From Phormidium ambiguum IAM M-71 (lineage in GTDB: Bacteria; Cyanobacteriota; Cyanobacteriia; Cyanobacteriales; Aerosakkonemataceae): a stretch of DNA of 47,872 nucleotides. The notes beneath the pieces are model-generated. The model saw only the letters and a program-made list of their open reading frames with translations. It ran no database searches and had not been told where the DNA came from. Shown here piece by piece: positions 47,759-47,872 of this stretch. The DNA lies in contig NZ_MRCE01000050.1 of NCBI RefSeq assembly GCF_001904725.1, positions 1-47,872 of the forward strand. Direction: 5' to 3'. Position 1 is the first letter of the stretch. Every line of letters starts with the position of its first letter. The translations under genes were made by a program, and so were the position numbers.

Positions 47759-47872
47759 CTAACTTTCTTGAATCAACCGTAGTAACTCCTCAGTTGAAAT
47801 CTTGCAACTACTATCAGTAAGTAGTCGGACAAAAGAAAACGAGACTGTGTTAAATTGTGCAACACAGGGAAG
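47759..47872 (-). CDS. 3' end of a gene cut by the window edge
   Basis: The minus strand is open from the window edge to a stop at 47759-47761, ending SCKISTEELLRLIQES. The tail looks like a normal protein C-terminus, and the next gene starts 6 bp later. Too little is present to name it. Confidence 0.35.
   Translation of the reverse strand, partial: LPCVAQFNTVSFSFVRLLTDSSCKISTEELLRLIQES

Overview
This window looks like accessory DNA from a filamentous cyanobacterium. GCGATCGC-type HIP1 octamers are scattered through genes and gaps on both strands, composition is moderately AT-rich, and several gene families (heptad-type antitoxins, PAP/fibrillin, FAD monooxygenase, small HTH proteins next to an FtsK-like translocase) are typical of that phylum. 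Nothing in it resembles core housekeeping DNA. It could be a plasmid or a chromosomal island. All assignments come from reading motifs, not from database searches.

Region 1 (1-21.3 kb) is a defence island. A truncated reverse transcriptase faces away from a 1156-aa HTH-STAND NTPase-HEAT protein, with four direct repeats between them that look like an operator. Next come a DISARM-type SNF2 helicase (drmD) and a 1533-aa adenine methyltransferase (drmMI), which overlap, plus an orphan antitoxin coupled to drmMI. A PIN-type toxin-antitoxin pair, with the toxin broken by a stop codon, lies on the opposite strand. The island then has an 1882-aa DEVH helicase with a DUF1998/MZB zinc domain and a C-terminal Vsr/DUF559-like nuclease. 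This looks like a merger of DISARM class 1 (DrmD, DrmMI) with a Druantia DruE-like effector replacing separate DrmA, DrmB and DrmC. An OLD-like ATPase and a TOPRIM-like partner follow.

Region 2 (21.5-31.7 kb) resembles part of a conjugative or plasmid-like element. A ribbon-helix-helix gene is divergent from a 1012-aa cytosine-5 methyltransferase with a long coiled-coil extension. A run of tightly packed small genes follows: two HTH-like proteins, two membrane-anchored coiled-coil proteins, a JAMM-domain protein, and a small protein sharing the JAMM protein's C-terminal tag. The run ends with an FtsK-like translocase fused to a GIY-YIG nuclease. A 478-bp element with near-perfect G-rich terminal inverted repeats, carrying a broken four-helix-bundle (S23/IVS) gene, sits directly in front of the translocase start codon.

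Region 3 (31.7-47.9 kb) is a patchwork of resistance-like genes and gene fragments. It holds a TPR-Arr fusion (rifamycin ADP-ribosyltransferase family), two further arr remnants, an aminoglycoside phosphotransferase remnant, and two ANT(2'')-like nucleotidyltransferases that keep the catalytic aspartates. It also holds a leucyl-tRNA synthetase of a divergent clade lacking the CP1 editing domain, a rearranged NmrA-like SDR, a decayed MalT/LuxR regulator and a fibrillin fragment. An ordered ArsR-SRPBCC-methyltransferase-SRPBCC-VOC cluster with a clear palindromic operator, a DUF1772-like membrane protein and an SDR oxidoreductase complete it.
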